From Salipiger mangrovisoli (GTDB lineage Bacteria > Pseudomonadota > Alphaproteobacteria > Rhodobacterales > Rhodobacteraceae): a DNA stretch of 64,000 nucleotides. The stretch spans positions 62,001 through 126,000 of the forward strand of contig NZ_JADFFK010000003.1 in assembly GCF_015223355.1 (NCBI RefSeq), in the 5' to 3' direction. The notes beneath the pieces are model-generated. The model made no database searches. It was not told where the DNA came from and worked only from the letters and a program-made list of their open reading frames with translations. Shown here piece by piece: positions 36,151-45,813 of this stretch (positions are counted from its first letter, which is position 1; each line of letters starts with the position of its first letter). Made by a program: the position numbers and the translations under genes.

Positions 36151-37039
36151 AGATCGACAACGTCGAGGTCTACGACCTGAGCGAGGTGGACCCGAGCGTC
36201 GTGCCCTGCGACGTGATCATCGTCGGTGGCGACAGCAACAGCGCCAACGCGACCTCCCAGAAATTTGGCGAGGACATCGACAGCGCGGATCGCGAGACGC
36301 CGTTGACCCGCGCATTTGGTACATGCCGCGCCTGCGCGTGACGGGCATCTACGGTACCACTGGCTCCGTCCGCCACGTCCCGCAGCCTTGCATTGAGCCG
36401 GTGGTCACGGTGGAAGCTGTGCGCATGTCTTCAGGCCATGCCGTGGCTGGCCGCTTGGTCGAATGGTCCGCCGTGTGCGGCCGGTCGCTCTTGGTCATGG
36501 CGATGGGTGATCGTGGTTCGGGCCTGATGAACACCGAGGACTGGCGCTCCGGCAGCGCCGTCGCGATCACCGGAGGGCGCATGTGGAGCGAGCTGGTGGT
36601 AATGAAGGCCGCGGTTGAGGCTCTCGGCCCGGCACACGAGATCGTCGGCGCGCTCTGGTCGATGGGGGCGAATGACAGATACAACGCGGGCAGCGTCGAT
36701 GCCTATGACGCGGCGCACCTGCCAGTCTACTCGATGTTCTTCTCGGACGTGCGGGCGCTGGTGGGCGACATCCCGATGGTGCTCTGGAACATCGGCGACC
36801 AACTGGTCCGCAACGCCCAGACCTCCGGCAACCTCGGCTTCGGCATCTACATGCAGGACTGGCTCGCCCGGTTCGACAAGGACAGCGGCCACAGCAATGC
36901 GATCCCCAACCTCAAGGTGGTCCACCCGCAGGACGGCAACCAGCTCGCAGGTGATGATGACCCGCACTACAATGCGCACGGGGTGCAGCAGAACGGACGG
37001 GATGCCGGGGATGCGCTGCTCGCGCTTCTCGGAAGATAA
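36141..37039 (+). pseudogene. phage-type SGNH/GDSL hydrolase (sialate O-acetylesterase-like), frameshifted
   Basis: One frame gives EVYDLSEVDPSVVPCDVIIV and GGDSNSANATSQKF with the nucleophile Ser of the GDS block. Near 36300 the frame changes, and the second frame continues as DPRIWYMPRLRVTG, LVVMKAAVEALGPAHEIVGA, LWSMGANDRYNAG and finally DDDPHYNAHGVQQNGRDAGD, holding the Asp/His pair. Such hydrolases decorate phage tail fibres and de-acetylate surface polysaccharide. The 5' end is fused to the truncated amidase. Confidence 0.65.
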
Positions 37040-37278
37040 CGCGGGCCCAATTCGGCGGTAAGCTGAGGCTGGGCGATTCAGGTCCGGCCGGTGGCGCAGG
37101 GCTACGCGCCTAGTTTCGAGGAAGCTAGGGAAGAAGCACGGAGGCAGGTCAGGTGATCCACAGTGTGCGGAGTTTCTGAAAGCCTACGCGAAAGTGACGC
37201 AAGTCGAAAGGTTGCGGTCCCCAGGGGAATAAGGCAAATTAAAGGCGTTCAGGACAGTGAGAGTGACGAGGGACCAAT

Positions 37279-37392
37279 TTGCCCAAGCGACACAGCCTTC
37301 TTTCGATCTTTGTACGCATTCTGGTTTTCGCTGCCGTCTTCGCGATAGCAGGTTGGTTGGTCGGGATAACATCAGCCGATATATTCTGGTAA
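37279..37392 (+). CDS. possible 37-aa membrane peptide
   Basis: A TTG-started frame reads LPKRHSLLSIFVRILVFAAV followed by FAIAGWLVGITSADIFW, one good membrane helix with a basic N terminus. GAGGG lies 7 nt before the TTG. Position behind phage lysis-type remnants would suit a small phage membrane protein. Very short, so uncertain. Confidence 0.35.
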   Translation: MPKRHSLLSIFVRILVFAAVFAIAGWLVGITSADIFW

Positions 37393-37817
37393 TCCGGATA
37401 CACCAATAAAGTAGCGCCCCACGGGGCGTCTCTTTCGCTAAGTGGAGTCTTCTGTATGGCGCGTTCGCGGGTATGCCAGATCCCGCTCGCGGAAGTCATG
37501 CAACTCCTCGCGCGCGTGTTGGCAAGCGTCGAAAGTCTGCTCAAACCTAGCAAGAATCTGATCAAGCTATTCCGGTATCCCGGTCTCGCGAGTTTTCTGG
37601 ACCGGGGCCGTTCGGCCACTCGCAGCCCTTCGCTGCAGCGGCGAGTGCATCACAGGCCGTGCTTAGAAGCGGATGTTCGCCCGAAGGCCCCGTCCTGGAC
37701 CTGAGGGAGCGGGACAACAGGCGGAAGCCGGACGGGCGCCTTTGCTCACCAAGAAGGTGCGCATTCAGCCGTTTGGACGCCCCGGCGGTGCAGAGCGAAT
37801 GATCACCGAGTCCCTTG
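37393..37817. other. 425-nt stretch without recognisable gene
   Basis: Contains only short, mutually overlapping frames with no protein-like text. A GC-rich inverted repeat (CGCCC/GGGCG near 37418-37431) precedes a pyrimidine stretch and could be a weak terminator. Confidence 0.4.
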
Positions 37818-38627
37818 CTACATGGCCATGCCGACAACGTAGATGCCCCAAAGGATCAAGGCAGCACCCGCAGCTTTCGAAAAGCCCCGACCAAAAGGCA
37901 GAAGTTTCTCAATCGCCACGAAGGCGGCGAGCCCCACGATCCAATAGAGGTTCATGATGCCGCCGACGAAGAGCAGTGCCATCAGCCCCCAGCAGCAGCC
38001 CAGGCAGTAAACCCCGTGCTCCAGCCCCATCCGGAATGCTCCGCCTATGCCCGGCTTTTGGTGTTTGCTTAGGTAATGCATCGGAGACCGGCAGTGAACG
38101 AGGCACGATGCCTTCAGCGGTGTGATCTGGAACGCCCCGGCTGCGATCAGTAGCAACCCGCCGGGCACGGTATCGGTCAGCGTCATCAGGGTCGGCGAAA
38201 CGAGCCCCGTGGCCTCGCCTCCCCATTGCGCGAGCACTGCCAGCACGCTGAACCCCGCCCAGACGGCAAGATAGCCGCCCAGGAAGGTCGTGGACGCGGC
38301 GGGAAGGGCGCCGCGTCTTTCGGCATGCCTTTGCAGTGCAGCATGCAACAGGACTGACGGGGCAACGCCGGGCAGCATCATGGCGACCATCATGACCCAC
38401 CACATGAGGAAGACGAGCACCGCATGCGACATGCTCCAGTCGCCTGCCTTCCGGGGGGCGGGCATGTCCCTCATGCCCCGCATGGCGGTCATCTCGATCG
38501 AGGACATTTCCATCCCGACACCGAAAACCGTGTAGAGCCCGGAGAGAAGGAACAGCAGCCCGATCGCCGTGACGAGTAGGGCACGGTCTCGACGAAGCAT
38601 TCGTTCGACGGTGCTGAGCTCGGTCAT
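37818..38627 (-). CDS. DUF2182 polytopic membrane protein
   Basis: 269 aa with about seven membrane helices. The family signature is VFLMWWVMMVAMMLPGVAPS in the first third, and MGLEHGVYCLGCCWGLMALL in the second half, rich in Met and Cys. These features have led to its description as a predicted metal-binding integral membrane protein. It lies 17 nt downstream of a DUF1326 gene, the pairing seen in many proteobacteria. The stop region converges on phage debris. Confidence 0.88.
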   Translation of the reverse strand: MTELSTVERMLRRDRALLVTAIGLLFLLSGLYTVFGVGMEMSSIEMTAMRGMRDMPAPRKAGDWSMSHAVLVFLMWWVMMVAMMLPGVAPSVLLHAALQRHAERRGALPAASTTFLGGYLAVWAGFSVLAVLAQWGGEATGLVSPTLMTLTDTVPGGLLLIAAGAFQITPLKASCLVHCRSPMHYLSKHQKPGIGGAFRMGLEHGVYCLGCCWGLMALLFVGGIMNLYWIVGLAAFVAIEKLLPFGRGFSKAAGAALILWGIYVVGMAM

Positions 38628-38644
38628 GAGCGTCGTCCTCGGGC

Positions 38645-39283
38645 TCAGGCGGCTTCGAGAACGCCGTCGTTCGACAGGTGAATGTCGGCAATATAGGCGT
38701 GACGGTCCTTCATCTCGCCCATCCTGATCGCGCCACTGGCTCTCGTCGTGCCGAGCGCGACCTCCGAGATCCGAAACTCGAACCCGTGCGGCAGGTCGAT
38801 ACGCGCGCGATGCGGCGCGCCGGTCACGGGATTGCGGATCGGGTAGGTCTCCATCTCGACGACACCGGGAATGGTGCAGCGGCCGGTACGGTTCTCCATG
38901 TCCATCTCGAGTGCGATCGGCCTGACGAGCGTTTCGAGCTTGTTCGGGCTCATGGCCGAGAGCATCCAGAACATGGTCGCCATTTCCTGCGTGTCTTCGC
39001 CCGCCATGATCCGCTGCAGCGCATCCCGCTGTTCGGGCCTGGCGGCTTCATCGATGACGAGCTGGATCGTGCCATTGCCCTCGTGGATCGGGCCGGGGAA
39101 TTGGACCAGCATTGCGGTCACCGTGCCGCCCAGATCCACATCGCCATGAAACCCGCTGTCCCAGCGGAACGCGCCGACGAACTCGCAATTCCCATATGTT
39201 GGAAGCGACATGAACTGGCACGGGCACCCCGCGTCACAATTGCAATTGTTCAGTTCTTGTCCGTGCAATTCCCAGGGGATCAT
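38645..39283 (-). CDS. DUF1326-domain protein
   Basis: 212 aa. The N terminus carries ELNNCNCDAGCPCQFMSLPT, the cysteine-rich CNCD..CPC signature of DUF1326. Later text includes GPIHEGNGTIQLVIDEAARP and MSPNKLETLVRPIALEMDM. The ATG at 39283 has an AGGGAGG site; an upstream extension of 26 residues is unlikely. With DUF2182 it forms a two-gene unit that may bind or transport a soft metal; that function is inferred from Cys/Met content only. Confidence 0.85.
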   Translation of the reverse strand: MIPWELHGQELNNCNCDAGCPCQFMSLPTYGNCEFVGAFRWDSGFHGDVDLGGTVTAMLVQFPGPIHEGNGTIQLVIDEAARPEQRDALQRIMAGEDTQEMATMFWMLSAMSPNKLETLVRPIALEMDMENRTGRCTIPGVVEMETYPIRNPVTGAPHRARIDLPHGFEFRISEVALGTTRASGAIRMGEMKDRHAYIADIHLSNDGVLEAA

Positions 39284-39487
39284 TTCCGCCTCCCTCTGTG
39301 TGCTGAAACCCCATGATAGCATACATTCGCGGAACGGGCTTTCACCCTTGGCATTTGCCAAACGTCCTGGGAGGATTCGATGGCAAACTGGCGCGAGAGA
39401 AGTTGTCCCGCATGACGCACTCTCGATGGGTCGGGGTTTGGCTGGGGTGCAGGAGCGGACCGCCTGCGGAGAAGCGGCCCTGATTTT

Positions 39488-39844
39488 TCAGAACTCCACG
39501 GCCTCAGAGATGGCGAGGGCGTCGTAAAGTTCCACGCCCAGATAGCGCACCGTGCTGTCCATTTTGCTGTGTCCAAGCAGGAGCTGGACCGCGCGCAGCT
39601 TTCCGGTCTTACGGTAGATTTGTGCAACCTTGGTCCGGCGCATCGAGTGAGTGCCATAAGCACTTGGCTCGAGCCCGATCGAAGTCACCCAGTCCCGGAC
39701 GAGACGCGCATACTGCCACGTTGAAATGCGGGTGCGAGAGAGGCCGCGCAGAGCCCCCTGATGACGTTCGTTTGGAGCGCCCTGACACCCGGGCAGTTCG
39801 CGCGCGACCCCTCCACCGCAGAGCTCCCGCATCCACATATTCAC
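39488..39844 (-). pseudogene. C-terminal part of a second tyrosine integrase
   Basis: About 90 residues match the catalytic end of a widespread small site-specific integrase: RISTWQYARLVRDWVTSIGL, YGTHSMRRTKVAQIYRKTGK (HxxR), LLLGHSKMDSTVRYLGVELY (His and catalytic Tyr). The N-terminal half is missing, and the first 30 residues (ELCGGGVARELPG) are not integrase-like. It marks an older insertion inside the island. Confidence 0.7.
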
Positions 39845-39931
39845 CCGGCGGCATGGGGAGTTGTGGTAGAGTTATGTCTGTAGAGTGCCTGGTGCTTCCT
39901 TTGAGCGTCCGTCTTAGGGAGGAGACATCCG

Positions 39932-41863
39932 ATGCTGCATTTTTTTAATCATAGATATACCTTATCATTTCGCGCCACCCTCGCGCTGATCATCTGCGCC
40001 GGAGCGATTGTGCCGCCAGCCGCCCGTGCCCAGGAATACTCGACCGCGCAGGAAGACACCGAGACGGTGCTCGCGCCCGAGGACTTCTCGCCCTACGCTG
40101 GCAGGAACTTTCCGCAGATCCCGCTCTGGGGGGACTCGCACCTGCACACCATGGTTTCGGTCGACGCCGGCACCATGACGCGCCTGTCGCAGGAGGACGC
40201 CTACCGCTTTGCCCGCGGCGAGGAGGTGACGACCACCCATGGGCTCAGGGCCAAGCTCTCGCGCCCGCTCGACTGGCTGGTGATCTCGGACCACGCCGAG
40301 ATGTACGGGCTCATGCCGCAGCTCCTGTCCGGCGACGCCCAGGTGCTCTCCACCGAGCAGGGGCGGCTCTGGTACGAGGCGCTGACGGCAGGCGATGCGC
40401 AGAAGGCCTTCGACACGGCGATGGAAATCGTCGCCTCGCTGTCGGACGAAGACCCGCCGATTGACAATCCGAAGGCGATCAAACACGCATGGGAGGCTTA
40501 CACGGCGCTGGCCGACCGCTAGAACGAGCCGGGCGTGTTCTCGGCCATCATCGGTTATGAGTACACCACCGAGGGTGCCAACAACCTGCACCGAAACGTG
40601 CTCTTCCGCGACGACGCGCTGCGGGCCAACCAGACGCGGCCCTTCTCGCAATACGACAGCAAGAACCCCGAGGACCTCTGGGCGTCGCTGGCGGATTTCG
40701 AGGCGCGGACCGGCGCCGAGGTGCTCGCCATCCCGCATAACGGCAACCTTTCGAACGGGCGGATGTTCTCGCTCAATGCCTATGACGGCTCGACCCTCAC
40801 CGAGGAGATCGCGCAGATGCGCGCGCGGTTCGAGCCGCTCTACGAGGCGACGCAGATCAAGGGCGACGGCGAGGCGCATCCTTTCCTCAGCCCCGATGAC
40901 GAGTTCGCCGATTTCGACACCTGGGACGCCGCGAACCTCAACGGCACCGAGGTGAAGACGCCCGACATGCTGGCCGGCGAATACGCGCGCGAGGCGCTGA
41001 AGCGCGGCCTTGCCATCGAGCGCGACCTGGGGGTGAACCCGTTCAAGTTCGGCATGGTCGGCGCCACGGACTCGCACACCGGCATGGCGACCGCGCAGGA
41101 GGACAACTTCTTCGGCAAGCACTCGGGCGTCGAGCCCGAGCCGCACCGCTGGGAGCACGTGGTGATCGAGGCACCGGACCCGGCGCTCACCATCTACGGC
41201 TGGAAGCAGGCCGCGGGCGGGCTCGGCGCGGTCTGGGCCACCGAGAACACCCGCGCGTCGATCTTCGACGCGATGATGCGCAAGGAGACCTATGCCACCA
41301 CCGGCTCGCGGATGACCGTGCGTTTCTTCGGCGGCTATGATTTCATCGAGGCCGACACGCTCACCCGCCTGCCCGCCGACGCGGGTTATGCCAAGGGCGT
41401 GCCGATGGGCGGCGACCTCGGTGCTGCTCCCGAGGGCGGCGCGCCCAGCTTCCTCGTTGCGGCGCTGAAGGACCCGCTTTCGGGGAACCTCGACCGCATC
41501 CAGATCGTGAAGGGCTGGATCGACGCCGCGGACGAGACCCACGAGAAGGTCTACGACGTGGTCTGGTCGGGAGACCGGGTGCCGGACGAAGCCGGCAAGC
41601 TGCCCGACGTCGGCAACACCGTCGACGTGGCGAGCGCCAGCTGGACCAATTCCATCGGCGCGCCCGAGCTGATCGGCGTCTGGACGGATCCCGAGTTCGA
41701 CGCCTCCCAGCCCGCCTTCTACTACGCCCGGGTCATCGAGATCCCGACACCTCGCTGGACGGCCTACGAGGCCAAGCGCTTCGACATCAAGATGGCGGAC
41801 GAGGTGCCGATGACCACCACCGAACGGGCCTATACTTCGCCGATCTGGTACAGCCCGATGTGA
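39932..41863 (+). pseudogene. DUF3604-domain exported protein interrupted by one amber codon
   Basis: A single frame codes for about 643 residues except for a TAG at 40520-40522 (ALADR*NEPGVFSAIIGYEY), where the family usually has Tyr or another aromatic. The N terminus has a signal peptide (TLALIICAGAIVPPAARAQE). PHP-like metal text appears as PLWGDSHLHTMVSVDAG, WLVISDHAEM and FGMVGATDSHTGMATA. A GGGAGGAG site precedes the ATG. All motifs survive on both sides, so inactivation is recent. A GTG-type restart at 40535 could give the C-terminal part only. Confidence 0.8.
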
Positions 41864-42319
41864 TTTTATCTGGAGTGTTCAGTGGGGATGGGCGGCCCGA
41901 GAGCCGCTCATTCCTCTCTGTGGCGCTGCAGCGAACGTCCGCACTCTCGACCACGGTCTCATAGACGATGCTGCGCGGGGTCGCGAAAGTCCGGTGTGGA
42001 AACGTCGCGGCGCGGCAATGGTAGCACCGGCGAACGGCAGGTGCGGTCCGCGAGCCCCGATGGGGTGGTTTCTGCCTGAGCCACGGCTCTCTGCGCGCCG
42101 CTGCATGAAGGCTCGAAATCCGAACGCGACATTCGCTCGTCCCTTGATCTCACCCTTGGCCCGATACGCCCGTAGCTCCCTGCAGGGCCTGGCCGCGAGC
42201 GCCGAGCTCTTCATCAAGAACGGCGCCAGCTTGGGGAGGTTTTTCGAAATCGGGCAGGGTAAGATCGGAAAGGCCTCTGGCCGTAGAGTTTCGCCCACAT
42301 CAAAAGGGGATGAAAGCGG
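41864..42319. other. 456-nt stretch without recognisable gene
   Basis: Frames on both strands are short and Arg/Ser-rich, as expected of noncoding GC-rich DNA. AAAGGGGATGAAAG just before 42320 serves the next gene. Confidence 0.4.
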
Positions 42320-42670
42320 ATGATCAGCCTCTATACGACGGTCCTTCGGCTGCTGAAGGCAATCCTGAGATCGCGGAAAATTCCCGAGTTCCGCGCGGCG
42401 CTGGTGCTTGCCGCCCTAACCCTGCTTTCGGGTACGGTCTTCTATCATGGGGTCGAGGGCTGGCGCTGGATCGATGCATTCTATTTCAGTGCCACGACCA
42501 TATCGACAGTCGGTCTCGGCGATCTGTCTCCCCAAACCGACGTCGGTAAGGTCTTTACCGTGATCTACATTTTCGTCGGCGTCGGCATCTTCGTAGCGCT
42601 GTTTTCACAGCTCGCCCGTGCGCTGATCAAGCCAGGAAAGAACGACGAAAATGGCCGGGATAGCGTGTGA
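42320..42670 (+). CDS. two-helix potassium channel (ion channel 2 family)
   Basis: 116 aa. TM1 is FRAALVLAALTLLSGTVFYH, the pore helix and filter are FYFSATTISTVGLGDLSPQT (TVGLGD selectivity filter), and TM2 is VFTVIYIFVGVGIFVALFSQ. This is the minimal KcsA/KvLm-type pore, expected to form a tetramer in the inner membrane. No regulatory RCK domain is fused or nearby. Confidence 0.88.
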   Translation: MISLYTTVLRLLKAILRSRKIPEFRAALVLAALTLLSGTVFYHGVEGWRWIDAFYFSATTISTVGLGDLSPQTDVGKVFTVIYIFVGVGIFVALFSQLARALIKPGKNDENGRDSV

Positions 42671-42971
42671 GATCGCCTCATATGTGATCCCACCCGTTGA
42701 ATGAATTCGCGATGCTGGCGCGTCGCTCCCGAGGCCACATCTCGGAACCCTGCTCAGATAGGAAAGGCCGTACAGGCACGCGCGCTTGACGACGCGCTTG
42801 CCGCAAGAATGGCAGCGCTGCCATGAGGGGGCCACGCCTGTCTGCGACAGCGCTCACGAGACAGCTGAATTGATTTCTGACAGGAGCGTGTGGGCTCTTC
42901 GTAACCACCAACGCGATGCGCATGCTAAACTCGGCACTCACAAGCTCGGTCATTGGAAAGCGAAACGACAG
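42671..42971. other. 301-nt stretch without recognisable gene
   Basis: No convincing frame. The region in front of the next gene is open in the same frame from 42786 but has no cardiolipin-synthase-like text before 42972. Confidence 0.4.
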
Positions 42972-44393
42972 ATGATCTGGATCGTCCTTCACTATTTGAT
43001 CGTCGGAGCCTGCGTGTTGCGCATCCTGCTCCGTCAGCACCGGGATCCTTCAGCAAGGGCGGCCTGGGTCTTGATCACGCTCGCGGTCCCTGTCGTCGGC
43101 GTTCTGGCATACCTGCTTTTCGGCGAGACGAGCATCGGTCGTCGGCGCCTCGCGCGGCTCAGGCGTATCGAGCAGATGCTCCCGGATGCCGCACGCTTCC
43201 CGGCGGACGCGCCTGGCTTGGGCCGCTTGCCAAGGGCAGATGCCCTGTTTCGGGTTGGCGAGTCGATCTCTGGATTTGAGCCCTGTCCCGGGAACGTTGC
43301 CGAGCTCATGGCCGACAGCGATGCGACGGTGGATGCCATCGTCGCCGACATCGACGCGGCGACGGACCACGTGCATCTCCTGTTTTACATCTGGGTTGAG
43401 GACAACAACGGCAGCAAGGTCGCGGCCGCGCTCATACGCGCGGCACAGCGCGGCGTGATGTGCCGTGCGATGGTGGATGATATCGGGTCACGGCGTCTGA
43501 TCCGCTCCGGGCTTTGGACCAAGATGAAGAACGCAGGGGTCCATCTGGCTTCGGCCTATCAGGTCGGCAACCCGCTGCTGCGGATCTTCAACGGTCGCAT
43601 CGATCTGAGAAACCACCGCAAGATCGTCGTCATCGACGGCCGGGTGACCTACTGCGGCAGTCAGAACTGCGCCGATCCGGCCTTCGTGCAGAAGGCGAAA
43701 TATGCGCCCTGGGTCGACATCATGCTGCGCATCGAAGGGCCCGTCGTCCAGCAGGCGCAGCGGGTCTTCGCCGCCGACTGGATGGAGGCGGTGGATGAAG
43801 ACCTCTCCGCCCTCGTCGCCCCCGAGATCGCGCCGATCCCGAACGGTTGGCCCGCGCAGGTCGTGGCGACAGGGCCCAGCGTGCGGGCCTCTGCGATGCC
43901 CGAGATGTTCACCAGCCTGATCTACGCGGCACGGGACGAGCTGGTGCTGACGACCCCCTACTACGTCCCCACCGAGGCGATCCAGCAAGCACTTTGCGCC
44001 GCCGCCTACCGGGGCGTGAAGGTCACCGTGATCTTCCCGGCCCGCAATGACTCCCTCTTCGTTGGTGCCACGAGCCGCAGTTACTACGCGGGCCTTCTCG
44101 CATCGGGCGTCTCGGTCCGCGAGTATCTTCCCGGCTTGCTGCACAGCAAGACGCTCGTCGTGGATGGCGAGATCGCCCTGATCGGATCGGCCAACCTGGA
44201 CCGGCGCAGCTTCGATCTGAACTACGAGAACAACATTCTGCTGGTGGACAGGAAGACCTGCGAGAGCATTCGGCAGAGGCAGGACACGTACATCAAAGAT
44301 GCAAGGCGCGTTACGCCTGAAGAGGTCGCCGCCTGGTCCCTCCCGCAGCGGCTCTGGCAGAACGCCGTGGCCATGGTCGGACCGATCCTCTGA
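42972..44393 (+). CDS. cls: cardiolipin synthase-like phospholipase D protein
   Basis: 473 aa. Two N-terminal membrane helices (MIWIVLHYLIVGACVLRILL; WVLITLAVPVVGVLAYLLFG) are followed by two PLD domains with HKD motifs: NHRKIVVIDGRVTYCGSQN (about 213-232) and LHSKTLVVDGEIALIGSAN (about 393-412). Such enzymes condense two phosphatidylglycerols to cardiolipin. The ATG at 42972 follows GGAAAG. As cargo on an island it is probably a second, stress-related copy. Confidence 0.88.
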   Translation: MIWIVLHYLIVGACVLRILLRQHRDPSARAAWVLITLAVPVVGVLAYLLFGETSIGRRRLARLRRIEQMLPDAARFPADAPGLGRLPRADALFRVGESISGFEPCPGNVAELMADSDATVDAIVADIDAATDHVHLLFYIWVEDNNGSKVAAALIRAAQRGVMCRAMVDDIGSRRLIRSGLWTKMKNAGVHLASAYQVGNPLLRIFNGRIDLRNHRKIVVIDGRVTYCGSQNCADPAFVQKAKYAPWVDIMLRIEGPVVQQAQRVFAADWMEAVDEDLSALVAPEIAPIPNGWPAQVVATGPSVRASAMPEMFTSLIYAARDELVLTTPYYVPTEAIQQALCAAAYRGVKVTVIFPARNDSLFVGATSRSYYAGLLASGVSVREYLPGLLHSKTLVVDGEIALIGSANLDRRSFDLNYENNILLVDRKTCESIRQRQDTYIKDARRVTPEEVAAWSLPQRLWQNAVAMVGPIL

Positions 44394-44444
44394 TCGCCAC
44401 CGGACCGACCGGCGGGCCAGCGTCAGCCTTGCAAGGCCAAGCTC

Positions 44445-45500
44445 CTATTCCAGGTAGTCGATGTGACCGTCCTTGGAGAGCAAGACAGCAAGCCAGCGAA
44501 GGCCGGGCACCTCGGAGGCGACCACCATCACGATGACGGTGAGCGGCACGGCGAGGAACGCTCCGAGCGCCCCCCACAGCAGGGACCAGAACATCAGCGA
44601 GACCGTGATCATGACAATGCTCATATTCAACGACTTGCCCTGCATCATCGGCGTTATCACGTTGCTGATGACCTGATCGGCTCCGCCATAGAAGACGATC
44701 ACCGCCGCCAACGGCCAGAGGCTGTCGAACTGCGCCAGCGCCACCAGCGAGGGCAGTAGAATGCCGATGAACGCTCCGATGTTCGGGATGAAGCCGACGA
44801 AGAAGATCATGATCGCCAGGAAAGACGCAAAATCGAGGCCGATCAGCCGAAAGACAAGGTAAGCCACCGCGCCGCTCATGGCACTTGTCACCGCGTTGAC
44901 CCACATGAAGTTCTTGATGCCGATGGCCGCTCGCCGGACGATAACCGCGAAGTCCGCGCCATGCGGGTCGGGCGTGGAGAGAATTGCAACCTTCTTGCGC
45001 CAGTCCGACCGCTCGAGCACGAGAAACACGAAATAGATCGTGAGCAGGGAAACCTGTGCGATGCTGCCGACGAGGCCGCCCGCCAGGAAGACCAGAAGAT
45101 CGCCGATCTTCAAGCTCTTAAGCGCCTGGTCGATTGCATCGACGGCCCGCGGCCCGATGAGACCTTCGAGCTTGATCGCCATGCCGCCGAGACGCTCCTG
45201 ATATCTCGGCAGAGCCTCGACGATCTCCTGCGCGGCGTTCGAACAGATGACCGCAATGATCCAGGTGGTCGAAATGAAGATCGCGAGAGCCAACGCATGG
45301 GCCTGCCACCCCGATATGGGCCGCCCGAAGATCGAAATGCGGGAAATCCTGTCCGTGAAGGCCGTCGCGAGGACGAAGATCAGGAATGCCAGCGCCAGAA
45401 GTTTCAGAAGGTCCTGACCAAACCAGAGCGTCACGATGACGAACGGCAAGCCGACTATGGTCTTGAACCAATCAGGAGCAACAACCTGAGCTGATCTCAT
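44445..45500 (-). CDS. AI-2E/PerM-family membrane transporter
   Basis: 351 aa with about eight membrane helices. Family text includes LLTIYFVFLVLERSDWRKKV, VNAVTSAMSGAVAYLVFRLI, FFVGFIPNIGAFIGILLPSL, and QVISNVITPMMQGKSLNMSI. The family includes AI-2 exporters and sodium/proton antiporters of salt tolerance; substrate cannot be told here. It faces the PLD gene convergently with a 51-nt gap. Confidence 0.88.
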   Translation of the reverse strand: MRSAQVVAPDWFKTIVGLPFVIVTLWFGQDLLKLLALAFLIFVLATAFTDRISRISIFGRPISGWQAHALALAIFISTTWIIAVICSNAAQEIVEALPRYQERLGGMAIKLEGLIGPRAVDAIDQALKSLKIGDLLVFLAGGLVGSIAQVSLLTIYFVFLVLERSDWRKKVAILSTPDPHGADFAVIVRRAAIGIKNFMWVNAVTSAMSGAVAYLVFRLIGLDFASFLAIMIFFVGFIPNIGAFIGILLPSLVALAQFDSLWPLAAVIVFYGGADQVISNVITPMMQGKSLNMSIVMITVSLMFWSLLWGALGAFLAVPLTVIVMVVASEVPGLRWLAVLLSKDGHIDYLE

Positions 45501-45813
45501 GTCTTCCTGTCCCAGACGATCTGCGCACAGTCTGCGACAGGGAACGCCTTCCTGTCACCGGTAAAGGTCGGACTGCGCCAAGCGGACCCCTCGGGGGCCG
45601 GGTGCGGCCTTGCCTCGGCCAATACCGGGCTGGTTCAGACGCGGACGGGACTAAGCCGGGGCTTGGTCCGCTACGGACACAGGTGGCGCGACCGAAATAT
45701 TTGATCTGAAATCTAGAGGCTGCGGATATGATTGATCCTGTCCTATTCGATCGATGCATCAGCGCAGGCCGGGCAGGACCACTTTTCAGCACTTTCGTTT
45801 TGGGAGAAATGAT

